From Flaccisagitta enflata (Eukaryota > Chaetognatha > Sagittoidea > Aphragmophora), in assembly GCA_965153355.1 (NCBI GenBank), contig OZ231127.1:51770001-51834000 (forward strand): 64,000 nucleotides of DNA. Direction: 5' to 3'. How positions within the stretch are numbered: the first letter of the stretch is position 1; each line of letters starts with the position of its first letter. Under the pieces are notes generated by a model. It saw nothing but the letters and a program-made list of their open reading frames with translations, was not told the DNA's origin and ran no database searches. Positions 63,171-64,000 of the stretch are shown piece after piece. The position numbers and the translations under genes are program-made.

Positions 63171-64000
63171 ATTTTCAATGCAATCAATACATACAATTGC
63201 TTTTAATTCGATCTAATAAAAAAAAAAGATTTCAATGACTGAAGATAAAAGCATGGTGAAAACTGACCACTGCTTACGACTTTTTTCCTCGCGGCGACAG
63301 CCGCCATTACTGGTAAACACTTGCTGATGTTAGTGAGCTATTCTTACTTTTGCCTGCTCCGGCCAAAATTCTATTTTGACGCTCACTTGATAAAATATGA
63401 TTTTTTTTCGAAACTCGATTTTTTTTTTGTGACATAATCGAAATACAGTCCCGCGTCATTCAGTCAAGATGAGTGTATAACTGCAAATTGGTTGAATCGA
63501 GAGACAATCGTGGAAAGAAACGTGGGAGAAAAATGGGAAATCAAGACTCATAACCGAATTTGCGTTTGAGCAGCAACTGCGCTTCAGCGACAAGCAACTG
63601 TTTCGAAATTTTTGATTTCATGCTCCGCTCGCCTTTTTTTTTCTCTCATTGCTTGCGATCGAACTTTTCTTATTTGCATAAAATGTAATTTAATCTATTT
63701 TGGTACGTTTTTCCCCTCTTCTGCTGGGTGAAATTATTTTTTTTTCTTCCATCATTCTCCCTCCAAAAAAAGGATAAAAAAATCCGAATGTCATTCATTT
63801 CTTTGCGAATTCATTTCAATGAAATGTCAAATTATATTTTTCCGCCACACAAGTGGAAAAACGAATTTTGTTCGAAGAGAGAGAGAGATAGAGAGAGAGA
63901 CTTGCTCTTTTTTTTTCAACCCCAAGTTATTTATTTTTTTCTCATTTCATCCTCTTTTTTTTATTCATCTTCACTTTATCTGTTTGAATATTTCTTTTTT
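63171..64000. other. Unassigned AT-rich end of window
   Basis: No gene signal. A short GA run lies at 63879-63900. Confidence 0.4.

Overview
The window is nuclear DNA of an invertebrate animal. It holds a spliced actin gene, a spliced three-CUT-domain homeobox gene (cut/CUX class), a degenerate non-LTR retrotransposon, several families of short non-autonomous mobile elements and a very high load of simple-sequence arrays. GT-AG introns, a TATA box and low-complexity coding exons rule out a bacterial or viral source. The phylum cannot be fixed from sequence alone; the dispersed repeats with internal GTCN tetranucleotide arrays are of a kind known from molluscs and insects but are not diagnostic.

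Layout. 1-3.4 kb: copies of foldback family A (tandem repeats in or between inverted ends) and an inverted pair of hairpin-ended family B. 3.9-8.3 kb: a non-LTR retrotransposon copy with one in-frame stop and three frame changes. 8.3-11.2 kb: more A and B copies and a TA-flanked MITE (family C). 11.55-14.2 kb: actin, plus strand, three coding exons, with a TATA promoter and an intron filled with CA arrays. 14.6-19.5 kb: the gap between actin and cut, holding a compound GA/CA array, A and B copies, and three TA-flanked long palindromes, one nested in another. 20.6-52.5 kb: the cut/CUX gene on the minus strand. I could assemble 14 coding exons with matching splice phases: an N-terminal Ser-rich exon, a coiled coil, CUT1, CUT2, CUT3, the homeodomain and a low-complexity C-terminus, about 2,505 residues if one missing base in the eighth coding exon is allowed for. 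Its third intron is about 19.7 kb and consists largely of arrays and mobile-element copies. 52.6-64 kb: the 5' flank or 5' UTR intron of cut; no gene is convincing there. It holds more arrays, one 685-bp foldback A element, a 12-bp minisatellite and a roughly 149-bp tandem repeat.

Actin and cut are transcribed toward each other, tail to tail, 6.4 kb apart, and nothing suggests they share a function. The features most worth following are the short elements: family B, whose terminal hairpin shows paired (covarying) substitutions between copies; family A, whose inverted arms are built from copy-specific ~21-bp tandem repeats; and the nested TA-flanked palindromes.
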